This document shows, in pieces, positions 1 to 8,678 of a stretch of 28,195 nt of DNA. Numbering within the stretch: position 1 is the stretch's first letter; every line of letters begins with the position of its first letter. Source of the DNA: Beijerinckiaceae bacterium (GTDB lineage: Bacteria; Pseudomonadota; Alphaproteobacteria; Rhizobiales; Beijerinckiaceae). The stretch is taken from the NCBI GenBank assembly GCA_947380915.1, contig CANCSY010000019.1, positions 1 through 28,195 of the forward strand, given 5' to 3'. The notes below the pieces were generated by a model. It saw only the letters and a list, made by a program, of their open reading frames with translations. It did not search any database and was not told the DNA's origin. Made by a program: the position numbers and the translations under genes.

Positions 1-2
1 TG

Positions 3-503
3 GCGGTGCGCGCGGCGGGCCGCCGCATCCTGCAGGAAGGCGACATCATCCTGGGCGAAATCACGCCCTGCTATCAGGGCCAGTTCGTGCAGATTTGCCG
101 CACCACGGTGATCGGCCACCCGACGCCGGTCTTGCATGAGAAATACAAGATTCTGCAGGACGCCATGCGGCGCGGCATGGACGCCGCCGTGCCCGGCGCC
201 ACAATGGCGCAGGTGACCGAGGCTATGAATGATTGCTTCCGTGCGGCTGGCTACGGCGATTACTGCCGTCCGCCCTACATGCGCGTGCGCGGCCACGGCC
301 TGGGCGTGACTTCGGATCGTCCGGGCGACCTGACCGATACGAGCGAAGTGCGGCTCGAGGAGGGCATGGTCTTCGTCATGCACCCCAATCAATATATTCC
401 GGAGACGGGCTATCTCATGTGCGGTGAGACGGTGGTCATTTCGCACAATGGCGCGATCTCCCTGTCGGATGTCGACGCCAGTCTCGACTCCGTGGCCGCT
501 TGA
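3..503 (+). CDS. Creatinase/M24-family hydrolase, C-terminal part (5' end outside window)
   Basis: The reading frame is open from the first bases of the window, so this is the C-terminal half of a longer protein, and the GTG at 6 is unlikely to be the true start. The pita-bread fold is recognisable from its conserved stretches: GDIILGEITP, then RTTVIG, a GHGLGV histidine motif, EEGMVFVMHPN, and a final GETVVI glutamate. Classical M24 metallopeptidases carry Asp in the first two metal-ligand positions. Here they read Glu (GEITP) and Gln (FVQICRT), as in creatinase and ectoine-hydrolase-like members that hydrolyse C-N bonds without metal. The His and last Glu are kept, so an active non-metal amidohydrolase is plausible. 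The next gene starts 10 bases downstream and is a second member of the same fold. The substrate cannot be inferred. Confidence 0.85.
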   Translation, partial: AVRAAGRRILQEGDIILGEITPCYQGQFVQICRTTVIGHPTPVLHEKYKILQDAMRRGMDAAVPGATMAQVTEAMNDCFRAAGYGDYCRPPYMRVRGHGLGVTSDRPGDLTDTSEVRLEEGMVFVMHPNQYIPETGYLMCGETVVISHNGAISLSDVDASLDSVAA

Positions 504-513
504 GGGACATTCC

Positions 514-1644
514 ATGCTGACGGTTCATCCTTCGATCATCCTGGGCTCCTATCTGTGGGACGAAGAGCGCCTGCCGCGCGACGAGTTCGACATCCGCATG
601 GGCGTCATCCGCGAGGCCATGGCCCAAAGGGGTTGGGCGGGCGCGCTGGTCTATGGCGATGCGCGCGAACATGCGGCGCTCGCCTATTTCACCAATTTCA
701 TTCCGCGCATGCGTTGGGCCATGGCGCTTATTCCCGCCAAGGGGGAGCCGCGCCTGCTGGCCTCCATGTCCTCCCGCGACATTCCCGCCATGCGCACCAT
801 GACCTGGGTTCCCGACGTCAAGACGGGCTGGGAATGGCGCTGGTTCGACGAATGGGTCGCCACGCTTGGGGAGGGCGGTTCATTGGGAACCATGGGCCTC
901 GACCTGATGACGCCCCTGTTGTTCGGATCGGTGCAGAAGACCCTTGGCGAGCGTTTCACCCTGGATGCGGCGGATGATTTGGTGGATGGCGCGCGCGCTG
1001 TTCACCGGCCCCGCGAGATCGCCATCCTGCGCGAGGCGGCCGATATAGCTCGCGCCGCCGCAGCCGCTCTCAAGGCGGCCTGGGCGCGGGGCGACGATCT
1101 TGAGACCGCAGCGCTGGCTGGCGAGCGCATGGCGCGCGAGCGCGCTGTCCATGATGTCCGCACGCTGGTCAGCCGCGACGGCGGGCGCACGTTCCAGCCC
1201 TATGCGGCCCGGTTCGAGGATCGGCCGGAGCATCTGCTCGCCTATGTCGCCGTCAAATATCTCGGTTACTGGGCTGACTCCTATGTAGAGAGCGGCGCCC
1301 CGAAGGCCTTGCAGGCGCCATCCAGCGCAGCGCTCGATGGCGTGATCGCCGGAATGCAGGCGGGCGCTCCCCTAGCGGGCCTTGCAGCGGCGGCGCAGGG
1401 CCAGCTTGGCGGCGCGGCGCTCCATCCTGCGCTAACGTGCCTCTTTGGCCGCCGCATCGGATTGTCGCTGAATGAAGGCGGGGAGATTGGGGCGAGTAGC
1501 GCTGGGCTCGTGCAGGCCAATACGGTTTACTCCCTACAGGCCGGCGTGCTGGACGAGGCGCATGGCGGGGCCATCACCTCCGCCCTCGTCCTGACCCGGG
1601 CGCAGGGCGCGCCTGAGGTTCTTCTGCGTTCGGACGAGGTGTGA
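514..1644 (+). CDS. Creatinase/M24-fold protein lacking the canonical active-site residues
   Basis: This 376-residue protein starts at ATG 514, preceded by GAGGGA about seven bases upstream. A longer in-frame opening at 424 would overlap the previous gene by 80 bases and is rejected. The N-terminal half resembles the creatinase N-terminal domain (AYFTNFIPRMRWAMALIP). The C-terminal half follows the M24 core (AVHRPREIAILREAADIA, YLGYWADSYVES), but the key positions are altered. GHG is replaced by GRR in the stretch FGRRIGLSLNEGG, the Glu of the GMxxxxEP motif is replaced (NTVYSLQAG), and the last Glu is gone (HGGAITSALVLT). It may be a non-catalytic partner of the upstream hydrolase or an enzyme with shifted chemistry. 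It is probably translationally linked to the MmgE/PrpD gene that follows. Confidence 0.85.
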   Translation: MLTVHPSIILGSYLWDEERLPRDEFDIRMGVIREAMAQRGWAGALVYGDAREHAALAYFTNFIPRMRWAMALIPAKGEPRLLASMSSRDIPAMRTMTWVPDVKTGWEWRWFDEWVATLGEGGSLGTMGLDLMTPLLFGSVQKTLGERFTLDAADDLVDGARAVHRPREIAILREAADIARAAAAALKAAWARGDDLETAALAGERMARERAVHDVRTLVSRDGGRTFQPYAARFEDRPEHLLAYVAVKYLGYWADSYVESGAPKALQAPSSAALDGVIAGMQAGAPLAGLAAAAQGQLGGAALHPALTCLFGRRIGLSLNEGGEIGASSAGLVQANTVYSLQAGVLDEAHGGAITSALVLTRAQGAPEVLLRSDEV

Positions 1645-1646
1645 AC

Positions 1647-2978
1647 ATGTCAGGCCTCGCCCTTCTAGCTGATTTCGTTCGCAATTCGTCATCTGCCGAT
1701 CTGCCGGCCCACCAACGCGCGCATTTGCGAAGGCATATCGCGGATGCGGGCGTCGCTCTGGTGGCGGGCGCCCATTCGCCCGAAGGCGCCGCTTTGTGCA
1801 GGCTTGGGCAGGCGGGCGACTGGACTGAATCCGCCGCCACCGCGGCTGGCGTCATTCGTAGCACCGAGGTCGATGACATCCATCTGGGCTCCTGCATCAC
1901 GCCCACATCGGTGGCCATGCCCGCAGCCCTTCTGATCGGGGCGGAGGTCTCGCCGGAGCGGGCCGAAGACGCGATCCGCATCGGCGTCGAGCTGATGGTG
2001 CGGCTGGGGCTGGCGATCCATGGCCCCGATGTTCTCTACAAGGGCGTATGGCCGACCTGTTTCGCCACCCCGCTCAGCGTCGCCGCCATCGCCGCGCGCC
2101 TGTGGGGCCTCGATCATGACGCCACGGTCTATGCGCTTTCGATGGGTTTGATGGTCTCGGCCGGGCGCACCGGTCGTTTCCAGGGCACGCCCACCGGCCG
2201 GTGGGTCTTGCTGAAATGCGCGGTTCAAAACGGGTTGCGCGCCGCCCATGCAGCCCGCAACGGCTACAAGGGTGACCCGACCCTTCTTGATGGCGATTGG
2301 CTCAAGAACGCCCATGGGCTTGACGCTGACCTGTCCCGCCTGACGTCAGGGCTGGGCGTCAACCTGAGCCTGCCGGGCCTGGGGGCGAAACCCTTCTCCA
2401 CCGCCCGTCAGGCGCTGGCGCCCACGCAGGCGCTCATCGATGTGCTCGATGCTGGGCTCGCCGTGGAACGTATCCAGTCGGTCCGCGTCTTTGTCCCGCC
2501 CGCTTATGCGCGCATGATATCCCAGCCCATTGACCGCCGTTCGCGCGCGTCGGGCTATGTGAGCGCCCCTTTCCAGATGGCGCTGGCTGCCTTGCGGCGC
2601 GAGGCCCTGTGGGATCTTGATCGCAGCCTCGTCATGCAGCACGACGACCTCCATGCGTTCGCTGCGCGCATCAGCGTCGAGCCGGACGCCGGTTTGCAGT
2701 CGGCCTATCCCGCGCGCTGGCAGGGGCGAATTGAAGTGACGACGGCGGATGGGGTCATCAACCGCAGCGTTGAGGACGCCCATGGCGATGCCGCCAATCC
2801 GCTTGACGATGGGGCCATGGAAAAGAAGGCCCTTGCGTTGCTGTCGCCCACTCTTGGCGAGGCGCAAGCCAGGGCCGCATGGCGGACCGCTGCGCAAGGC
2901 TTTGATTCAGCAGAATCTCTGGGGCTATTTACCCGTATGTTGCAAGCGCACCTCCCAAAGACGGGGCATGCAGCGTGA
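1647..2978 (+). CDS. MmgE/PrpD family protein
   Basis: A 443-residue protein of the MmgE/PrpD family, whose known members include 2-methylcitrate dehydratase, cis-aconitate decarboxylase and iminodisuccinate epimerase. Family features seen are the N-terminal helical region with the DDIHLGSCITPTSVAMPAAL stretch (the usual D-D-x-H segment), the GLMVSAGRTGRF helix, and the C-terminal lid domain around residues 270-400 with PIDRRSRASGYVSAPFQMA. The length is normal for the family. ATG 1647 is chosen because GAGGTG lies at 1636-1641. GTG 1641, overlapping the upstream stop, is also possible. It lies between two creatinase-like genes and an ABC importer, so it probably acts on a breakdown product of the imported compound. 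The actual reaction is not predictable. Confidence 0.88.
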   Translation: MSGLALLADFVRNSSSADLPAHQRAHLRRHIADAGVALVAGAHSPEGAALCRLGQAGDWTESAATAAGVIRSTEVDDIHLGSCITPTSVAMPAALLIGAEVSPERAEDAIRIGVELMVRLGLAIHGPDVLYKGVWPTCFATPLSVAAIAARLWGLDHDATVYALSMGLMVSAGRTGRFQGTPTGRWVLLKCAVQNGLRAAHAARNGYKGDPTLLDGDWLKNAHGLDADLSRLTSGLGVNLSLPGLGAKPFSTARQALAPTQALIDVLDAGLAVERIQSVRVFVPPAYARMISQPIDRRSRASGYVSAPFQMALAALRREALWDLDRSLVMQHDDLHAFAARISVEPDAGLQSAYPARWQGRIEVTTADGVINRSVEDAHGDAANPLDDGAMEKKALALLSPTLGEAQARAAWRTAAQGFDSAESLGLFTRMLQAHLPKTGHAA

Positions 2979-3011
2979 TCCTGCCGGAAAAGAGCAAAAA
3001 TAGCTGAGCCT

Positions 3012-3030
3012 CGTCGCCAGAAAGGCGGCG
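3012..3030 (+). promoter_or_regulatory. Intercistronic RNA hairpin upstream of the binding-protein gene
   Basis: The arms CGTCGCC (3012-3018) and GGCGGCG (3024-3030) can form a seven-pair stem (one G-T) with loop AGAAA. There is no T-run, so it is not a typical terminator. It sits between the enzyme genes and the ABC binding-protein gene, just upstream of the ribosome binding site GGAGG at 3038-3042. Such hairpins often stabilise the downstream mRNA so that binding proteins are made in excess; that role is inferred here. Confidence 0.45.
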
Positions 3031-3047
3031 CTTCAATGGAGGACGTC

Positions 3048-4016
3048 ATGGTGAGGACTTCGATTAAGAGTGCGCTTGGCGCCATTGCGGCACTGCTGGC
3101 TTTGAGCGCCATCACTGCGCAAGCGCAGGATGTGGTGCGTGTTGGCAAGACCGCGTCAAATGCGTTGGCCTTCTCCCCGCCGGAAGTTGGCGACGCCAAG
3201 GGCATCTGGGCCAAGCATGGGTTGAAGGTCGAGGTCATCCAGTATGCGGGTGATGGACGCATGCAGCAGGGCATGGTCGCCAACGAGATCGAGTTTGGCC
3301 TCGGATCTGGCCCCAGCATGGGCTTCATCGCCAAGAAGGCGCCGATCATGGCGGTGGGCGTCATCGCCAATCAGCCCCTCAGCATGGGCCTGATCGTGAA
3401 CAAGAATTCGAAGTTCAGGAAGGCCGAGGACCTCAAGGGCGCGAAGATTGGCATCACCACCAATGGATCGTTGACCTATTGGCTCGCGCGCGAACTCTCC
3501 CGTCAGATGGGTTGGGGTCCCGAGGGGCTTCGTCCGGTGCCGCTGGGCAGCGTGACCGGCCAGATCGCAGGATTGAAGAGTGGACAGGTGGATGGCTTCA
3601 TCATGTCCGCTTCCGTTGGCTACATGCTCGATCAGAAAAACGAAGGCGAGGTCATGCTGCTGTTCGGCGACCGCATCAACGACTTCCATACCCATGTGGT
3701 CTTTGCCTCCAACCGTCTCATAGCAACCAAACCCGACGCAGTGCGTCGTTTCCTCGCGGGCTGGATCGAGACTGTGGATTACATGCTCGCCAACCCTGAC
3801 GAGGCGGCGGAACTGGCGTCAAAAGCGACGGGCATACCTGTGGACATCCAGAAGCAGGAATTCGCCAAGGTCATGCCGATGATGTCGCGGGACATGCGTT
3901 TCCAAGCGAAGGCCATGGAGGTCATCGTCGGTTCGCTCGGGGAGCTTGAAATTCTGGATTACAAGCCCGACCCCAAGACGCTCTTCAACGACAGCTTTCT
4001 GCCCGCGCAGAAGTGA
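3048..4016 (+). CDS. ABC transporter substrate-binding protein, NMT1/SsuA type
   Basis: A 322-residue periplasmic binding protein. Residues 1-27 form a signal peptide with a charged start, a hydrophobic core (ALGAIAALLALSAI) and an AQAQ end. The mature part begins DVVRVGKTASNALAF and shows the NMT1/THI5-like pattern: AKHGLKVEVIQYAGDGRMQQGMVANEIEFGLGSG, then the second-lobe region EDLKGAKIGITTNGSLTYWLA and GSVTGQIAGLKSGQVDGF. This family binds sulfonates, nitrate, taurine, aromatic acids or thiamine precursors, and the ligand is not readable here. ATG 3048 is preferred over ATG 3036 because GGAGG lies five bases upstream. The gene is coupled to the ATPase gene by a 4-base overlap. Confidence 0.92.
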   Translation: MVRTSIKSALGAIAALLALSAITAQAQDVVRVGKTASNALAFSPPEVGDAKGIWAKHGLKVEVIQYAGDGRMQQGMVANEIEFGLGSGPSMGFIAKKAPIMAVGVIANQPLSMGLIVNKNSKFRKAEDLKGAKIGITTNGSLTYWLARELSRQMGWGPEGLRPVPLGSVTGQIAGLKSGQVDGFIMSASVGYMLDQKNEGEVMLLFGDRINDFHTHVVFASNRLIATKPDAVRRFLAGWIETVDYMLANPDEAAELASKATGIPVDIQKQEFAKVMPMMSRDMRFQAKAMEVIVGSLGELEILDYKPDPKTLFNDSFLPAQK

Positions 4017-4861
4017 CGGCTCTGATGGGGACCCAATATGGGACGCAGATGATGTCGGAGCGTCTGGTCAGCATTGAAAATGTCAGCCACCGCTTTCCCG
4101 CCCCTGAAGGCGGGAAGGATGTGCTGGCGCTCGACGCAGTGAACATGGAGATCATGCGTGGCGAAATGGTCGCGTTCATTGGCCCCAGCGGTTGCGGCAA
4201 GAGCACCCTACTGAATGTGATAGGCGGCATGATCAGCCCCAGCAGCGGCGCCGCCCTTGTGAATGGGCGGACGGTCAGCGGGCCTTTGCCCAAGGAGATC
4301 GCCTATATTTTTCAGGAAAGCGCCTTGCTGCCCTGGGCCACGGTGCTCGACAATATCAAGGTAGGCCTCGAATTTCAGGGTGTGCCCAAGGAGGACCGTG
4401 AAGGGATTGCTTCGGCGGCGCTCAAATCCGTGGGGCTTGATGCCTTTACCGCCTCCTATCCCCATCAACTCTCCGGGGGCATGAAGCAGCGCGTGGCGCT
4501 TGCGCGTGCGCTCAGCCTGCGCACCGACATTCTGCTGATGGACGAGCCGTTCGCCGCCCTCGACGAACAGACGCGTATGATCTTCGGCGAAGATCTGTCG
4601 CGGTTGCTGGCCAGCGAGCGAAAGACCATCATTCTCGTCACTCACAGTCTTGCGGAAGCGGTTTTGCTGTCCGACCGAATCTTCGTCTTCACCTCGCGGC
4701 CGGGTCGCATCAAGGCGGTGCTGACCATCGACGAACCACATCCGCGCACCCCCGCCTTCATGACGTCCCAGCGGTTCAGCGAACTTCGCAACGAGCTTTA
4801 CGAGTTGTTGCGCGATGAGGTTCTGGCGGCGATCGGCAATGATCGGCAGGGGCTTTCATGA
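4013..4861 (+). CDS. ABC transporter ATP-binding protein, SsuB/TauB type
   Basis: The energising subunit of the importer, 282 residues from GTG 4013, which overlaps the preceding stop codon by four bases like the next two junctions. In-frame ATG codons at 4025, 4049 and 4052 are alternatives, and homology normally begins near SERLVSIENVSHRF, so the real start could be 4049 or 4052. All ATPase motifs are intact: Walker A GPSGCGKST, Q-loop FQESALLPWATVLDN, signature LSGGMKQRV, Walker B ILLMDEPFAALDEQ and H-loop VTHSLAEA. The LPW after the Q-loop is typical of the nitrate/sulfonate/taurine subfamily. It should pair with both permeases that follow. Confidence 0.93.
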   Translation: MTALMGTQYGTQMMSERLVSIENVSHRFPAPEGGKDVLALDAVNMEIMRGEMVAFIGPSGCGKSTLLNVIGGMISPSSGAALVNGRTVSGPLPKEIAYIFQESALLPWATVLDNIKVGLEFQGVPKEDREGIASAALKSVGLDAFTASYPHQLSGGMKQRVALARALSLRTDILLMDEPFAALDEQTRMIFGEDLSRLLASERKTIILVTHSLAEAVLLSDRIFVFTSRPGRIKAVLTIDEPHPRTPAFMTSQRFSELRNELYELLRDEVLAAIGNDRQGLS

Positions 4862-5658
4862 GCGGCGCTGTGGCAGGCATGGGGGAAGGCGTCACCGGTC
4901 GCCTTAGCCGCAGGGGCCGCTTGCTCAGCTTCCTGACCAAACTCGGTGTCTTCGTCGCTCTGATCTTTCTATGGCATGCGGTCACCGTGACCGAGATCGT
5001 CAGTCCTTTCTTCTTGCCGCAGCCAGGCGCTGTCCTGGCCGTTTTCTGGCGCATCCTGTCCACCGGCAGGGTCTTGCCTGATCTGGGCGTTACCTTTTTC
5101 GAATTCGCGGTGGCGGGCCCGTTGGCGGTCGTGACGGGCATCCTGGCCGGTTACCTCATCAGCATGACGCGCTACAGCACCATCGTCCTTGAACCTTTGA
5201 TCTCCAGTCTCTATGCGATCCCGATCATCATCTTCTATCCCATCTCGATCATGGCGCTGGGCATTGGCCCTGAATCCAAGATCGCCCATGGGGCGCTGTT
5301 TGGCTTTTTCCCGATCTGCCTGAATACCATCCAGGGCTTCAGCGGCGTTGACGCCATCTATCTGCGCATGGCCCGTTCGACCGGCGCTACAAAGGTGCAG
5401 ATTCTGCGGCGAATTCTGATTCCCGCGGCGGCGCCCACCATTGTGAATGGGGTGCGCCTTGGCCTGATGTTATGTTTCCTCGCGATCATCGGGGGGGAGA
5501 CCATCGCCTCGCTGGAAGGGCTAGGCCATCGCATCGTCTGGTATGCGGAGGGCATGCAGATGACGAATATGTTCGCCTATATCGTCTTCGTCATCCTCAT
5601 CGCCACCTTGATGAATGTCTTCCTTTCGCTGCTCGAACTGCGCCGGAGGGGCGCATGA
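4858..5658 (+). CDS. ABC transporter permease 1, SsuC/TauC type
   Basis: A 266-residue inner-membrane protein with about six hydrophobic segments and an EAA-type cytoplasmic loop for docking to the ATPase (ARSTGATKVQILRRILIPAA). The region SPFFLPQPGAVLAVFWRIL is characteristic of this family, where it lies just before the core transmembrane domain. The ATG overlaps the ATPase stop codon (ATGA). It is followed directly by a second permease, so the channel is probably a heterodimer. Confidence 0.92.
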   Translation: MSGAVAGMGEGVTGRLSRRGRLLSFLTKLGVFVALIFLWHAVTVTEIVSPFFLPQPGAVLAVFWRILSTGRVLPDLGVTFFEFAVAGPLAVVTGILAGYLISMTRYSTIVLEPLISSLYAIPIIIFYPISIMALGIGPESKIAHGALFGFFPICLNTIQGFSGVDAIYLRMARSTGATKVQILRRILIPAAAPTIVNGVRLGLMLCFLAIIGGETIASLEGLGHRIVWYAEGMQMTNMFAYIVFVILIATLMNVFLSLLELRRRGA

Positions 5659-6413
5659 GCGCGACGGGCAAAGGACTTCCGCCCCCGTGGGTGACGCGGA
5701 TCGGCGTCATCGTCGGGCTATTGATGGTGTGGGAAGTGCTCGGCCGTATGGGCACGGCGCTATTTTTCAGTCCCTTATCCAAGGTGGTGATTTCTGGCCA
5801 CCAGATTTTCTTTGAAGCTGAGGTGCGTCAGGCGCTTTTGACGACGGGATGGGTGCTTGCGTTGGCCTTTCTTCTGTCGATCATCCTCGGGCTCATTCTT
5901 GGCCTCGCCATCGCCATGAGCAAATTCACCTACCAGACTTTTATGCCGGTTCTGCTGCTGCTTTACGCCATTCCCCAGATCACCATACTGCCCCTTTTCG
6001 TCCTTTATTTCGGTAATGGTCCAGCCTCGAAAATCGCCTTCGGGGTTAGTCACGGCCTCTTTCCCGTCGCGGTGAGTGTCATTGCGGGGGTGCAGGGCAT
6101 CAAGCCGATCCTGCTCACCAGCGCCGCCTCCATGGGCGCCACGCGCGCCCAGATCTTCCGGCGCATCACCTTGCCCTATCTTGTGCCCAGCCTTTTCACG
6201 GGCATGCGGTTGGCATCGACGGCGGCCTTGCTCGGGGTGCTGTTGGCGGAACTCTATGCTTCGGCAGGCGGGGTAGGGCACTTCACGCGGCGCTTCAGCG
6301 AAACCTTTCAGCCTGACAAGCTCTATGCCTTGATCGGCGCCCTTGCGCTCATGGCCATTGCGCTGAATGAGGCGATGCGGCGCCTCGAGCGGCGATTCAG
6401 CAAGTGGCGCTGA
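5655..6413 (+). CDS. ABC transporter permease 2, SsuC/TauC type
   Basis: A 252-residue membrane protein, paralogous to the preceding permease. The start ATG 5655 overlaps the previous stop in the ATGA arrangement. A longer frame beginning at 5472 lies inside the first permease gene and is a shadow. It shows the EAA-type loop AASMGATRAQIFRRITLPYL and about six membrane segments. It is the last gene of the tightly coupled run from position 3 to 6413. Two different permeases with one ATPase gene indicate a heterodimeric channel over an ATPase homodimer, which is an inference from gene content. Confidence 0.92.
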   Translation: MSATGKGLPPPWVTRIGVIVGLLMVWEVLGRMGTALFFSPLSKVVISGHQIFFEAEVRQALLTTGWVLALAFLLSIILGLILGLAIAMSKFTYQTFMPVLLLLYAIPQITILPLFVLYFGNGPASKIAFGVSHGLFPVAVSVIAGVQGIKPILLTSAASMGATRAQIFRRITLPYLVPSLFTGMRLASTAALLGVLLAELYASAGGVGHFTRRFSETFQPDKLYALIGALALMAIALNEAMRRLERRFSKWR

Positions 6414-6600
6414 CGTGTTTGTTAGGCGCCTCGCGATTTTTTTGTTGCGCATGAAATCTCAAGCTTGTGTTTGATTGAAGCAGCGCGCAGATAGCTCGCT
6501 ATTTTTCCGGGATAATGGCGCTCAAGATATTGGTCGATTGTCCATTGCTATTAGCAGTTGGCGAAGACTAAATTCCGAATCAATTGAATGGGGCATTCAC

Positions 6601-8673
6601 ATGAACAATCTTCGCAAGGGATTTCGGCCTGAAAAGGCGCAGATGATCGCGTTGGCGGGTGGTCGCCGTTTGCCGCTCTTGCAAGTGCGCAGTCTTGCTG
6701 TGAACGCTCATAACTCAGCCTGTTTCCAGGAGGCGGAGGAGTACTATCGGGCCATCTTGCGATCATTGCCTGCTGATGCATGGGCCTTGAATTATCTGGG
6801 GCTCGCACTCCACGCGCAAGGTCAGCATGTTCCGGCCAGGGAGGTCCTCGGTAAAGCCGTGCGTGTATCGCCGCAAAATATCGAGGCCTGGCTTAATCTC
6901 AGCAATGTTGAGCTCGCCCTGGGCGATCTTGACGCATGCGAGGTTTCGCTGAGGGCAGCCCGTGTAAAAAGTCCGGAATCGTCTCAACTGATCATCAAGC
7001 TTGCTGAGACGCTCACGAGCAAAGGGCATTCCGAGGATGCATGGGAACTTCTGACATCCGAAACGGTTCGAAGGCAAGATGCCCCGGGTTTGCTGGCGGT
7101 GTGGGGATCGAAATTCTTAAGCAGTTTCATTCTTCTTCATGACGACCGCATCGATGCCCTTTTGTGCGGGGTTTTGGCCTTGCCGACCACCTGGGCGTCG
7201 GCCTATGCGCGGCCTGTCTACCGATATCTGAACAGGCATCCGATCCTTATGGAGATGATGGCTCGGGTAGGCGTCGCAGAGGCAGAGCAGCCGACCAGCT
7301 ATGAGGCGCATGCGCATATACTCAGCACCATCAAAGCCTTGGTTACGATGATGGGGTTGAGTTCCGCCGTCGATGCAGACCATGAGGTTTTCTTTACCGA
7401 GCTTCGGCGCTTGCAACTCGAACAAATGCCCGGCGCTTCGTCAGAGGTCTCTGCGCCGATACCCTTTTCCATCGCCCTGGCTCAGTTCTCTTTCAATAAT
7501 GACTATGTTTTTTATGAAACTTCGGAGGAGAAATCTCGGCTAACTTTGCTAAAAGAGACAATCGAGACCTCTGTCGCTTCGGGCATCGTTGACTGGAAAC
7601 AGGTTGTCTGTTTCTGCAGCTACAGGCCCCTGACTGCGCTTTCCGTCGCTGCGCAGATCGCGCAGTCTCCTTATCCTGAGGGCCTTGCAGATCTTTTAAC
7701 CCAGCAATTTAGGGAGCCCGCCGTCGAAAAAGAGGTTCTGCCGACCATTGCCGCGCTTGGTCCGATCAAAGACAGTGTCTCCCGGAAAGTTCAGGAAATG
7801 TATGAAACCAGCCCTTATCCGCGCTGGACCAAGCCTTGCCTCGTCAGTCCCGTAGCTTCTTTTTCGCAGGCCCTGGCGCTTGATGGCGTATCTGGCTTGC
7901 CCCATGATCGGACGATTGACGAGGGGACCAGAATTCTCGTCGCTGGTTGCGGCTCCGGGCAACATTCCATGTTGTCTGGCTGCCGGTATCGCCCCGCAAA
8001 TGTCACGGCGGTTGATTTGAGCCTTTCTAGCCTGGCTTATGCAGTTAGAAAAACTCGTGAACTCGGATTGACCAATATCAATTACCTTCATGGTGATTTG
8101 CTGGATGCGCAGCACCTCGGTCACCGCTTTGATCTTGTCGAAAGCGTGGGCGTTCTCCACCATATGGAAGATCCGATGCGTGGTTGGAAGGCCCTCGTGG
8201 ATGTGCTTGAACCCGGCGGAATGAAGAAGATAGGGCTCTACAGCCGCAGGGCGCGGGAAACAATCGTTGAACTACGCACACATTATGTCAGGGGAGATGT
8301 TGTTCCCGGCCCGGATGAAGTAAGAGCTATTCGACGCGATATCATCGCACGCGCCAATGTCGGCGACCCAAAACTACAACAGTTTTTGGCGATACGCGAC
8401 TTTTTCAGCCTGAATGAAGCGATCGATCTTCTGTTTCATGTTCAGGAAAGCGCGTATTCGCTCGTTGAGATAGCGGCGATGATCGAAGAACTCGGTCTCC
8501 AATTTCTGGGGATGTGTCTGCCGCAGGATAATTTCCGCACATTGTTCCTGGCGGAGCAGGGGCCTGACGCGGATGTCACGAGCCTGTTTCAATGGGATCA
8601 ATTCGAGCAGCGCCATCCCAACGCATTCATTGGCATGTTCGTGTTCTGGCTGGTCAAACCAGTGGAGGCTTAG
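6601..8673 (+). CDS. TPR-repeat protein fused to a SAM-dependent methyltransferase
   Basis: A 690-residue cytoplasmic protein. Residues about 35-165 are tetratricopeptide repeats (FQEAEEYYRAILRSLPADAW, LNYLGLALHAQGQ, AWLNLSNVELALGDLDACE). A middle region of roughly 200 residues has no clear signature. The C-terminal part is a class I methyltransferase: motif I ILVAGCGSGQHS near residue 445, an acidic VDLS at the end of the second strand, DLVESVGVLHHMEDP near 510, and LEPGGMKKIGLYS. ATG 6601 is chosen because the longer TTG-initiated frame from 6475 runs through AT-rich non-coding-like sequence. TPR-methyltransferase fusions occur widely in alphaproteobacteria, often with unknown protein or glycan substrates. 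Its base composition looks lower in GC than its neighbours. Confidence 0.87.
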   Translation: MNNLRKGFRPEKAQMIALAGGRRLPLLQVRSLAVNAHNSACFQEAEEYYRAILRSLPADAWALNYLGLALHAQGQHVPAREVLGKAVRVSPQNIEAWLNLSNVELALGDLDACEVSLRAARVKSPESSQLIIKLAETLTSKGHSEDAWELLTSETVRRQDAPGLLAVWGSKFLSSFILLHDDRIDALLCGVLALPTTWASAYARPVYRYLNRHPILMEMMARVGVAEAEQPTSYEAHAHILSTIKALVTMMGLSSAVDADHEVFFTELRRLQLEQMPGASSEVSAPIPFSIALAQFSFNNDYVFYETSEEKSRLTLLKETIETSVASGIVDWKQVVCFCSYRPLTALSVAAQIAQSPYPEGLADLLTQQFREPAVEKEVLPTIAALGPIKDSVSRKVQEMYETSPYPRWTKPCLVSPVASFSQALALDGVSGLPHDRTIDEGTRILVAGCGSGQHSMLSGCRYRPANVTAVDLSLSSLAYAVRKTRELGLTNINYLHGDLLDAQHLGHRFDLVESVGVLHHMEDPMRGWKALVDVLEPGGMKKIGLYSRRARETIVELRTHYVRGDVVPGPDEVRAIRRDIIARANVGDPKLQQFLAIRDFFSLNEAIDLLFHVQESAYSLVEIAAMIEELGLQFLGMCLPQDNFRTLFLAEQGPDADVTSLFQWDQFEQRHPNAFIGMFVFWLVKPVEA

Positions 8674-8678
8674 GGTCC

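Noticed and set aside
6414..6460. Terminator after the ABC operon
   Set aside because: There is a run of seven T, but the GGCGCC before it forms no stem with a proper loop next to the T-run.
6475..6600. N-terminal extension of the methyltransferase gene from TTG 6475
   Set aside because: The sequence is AT-rich with no ribosome site, and ATG 6601 lies just before the conserved TPR part.
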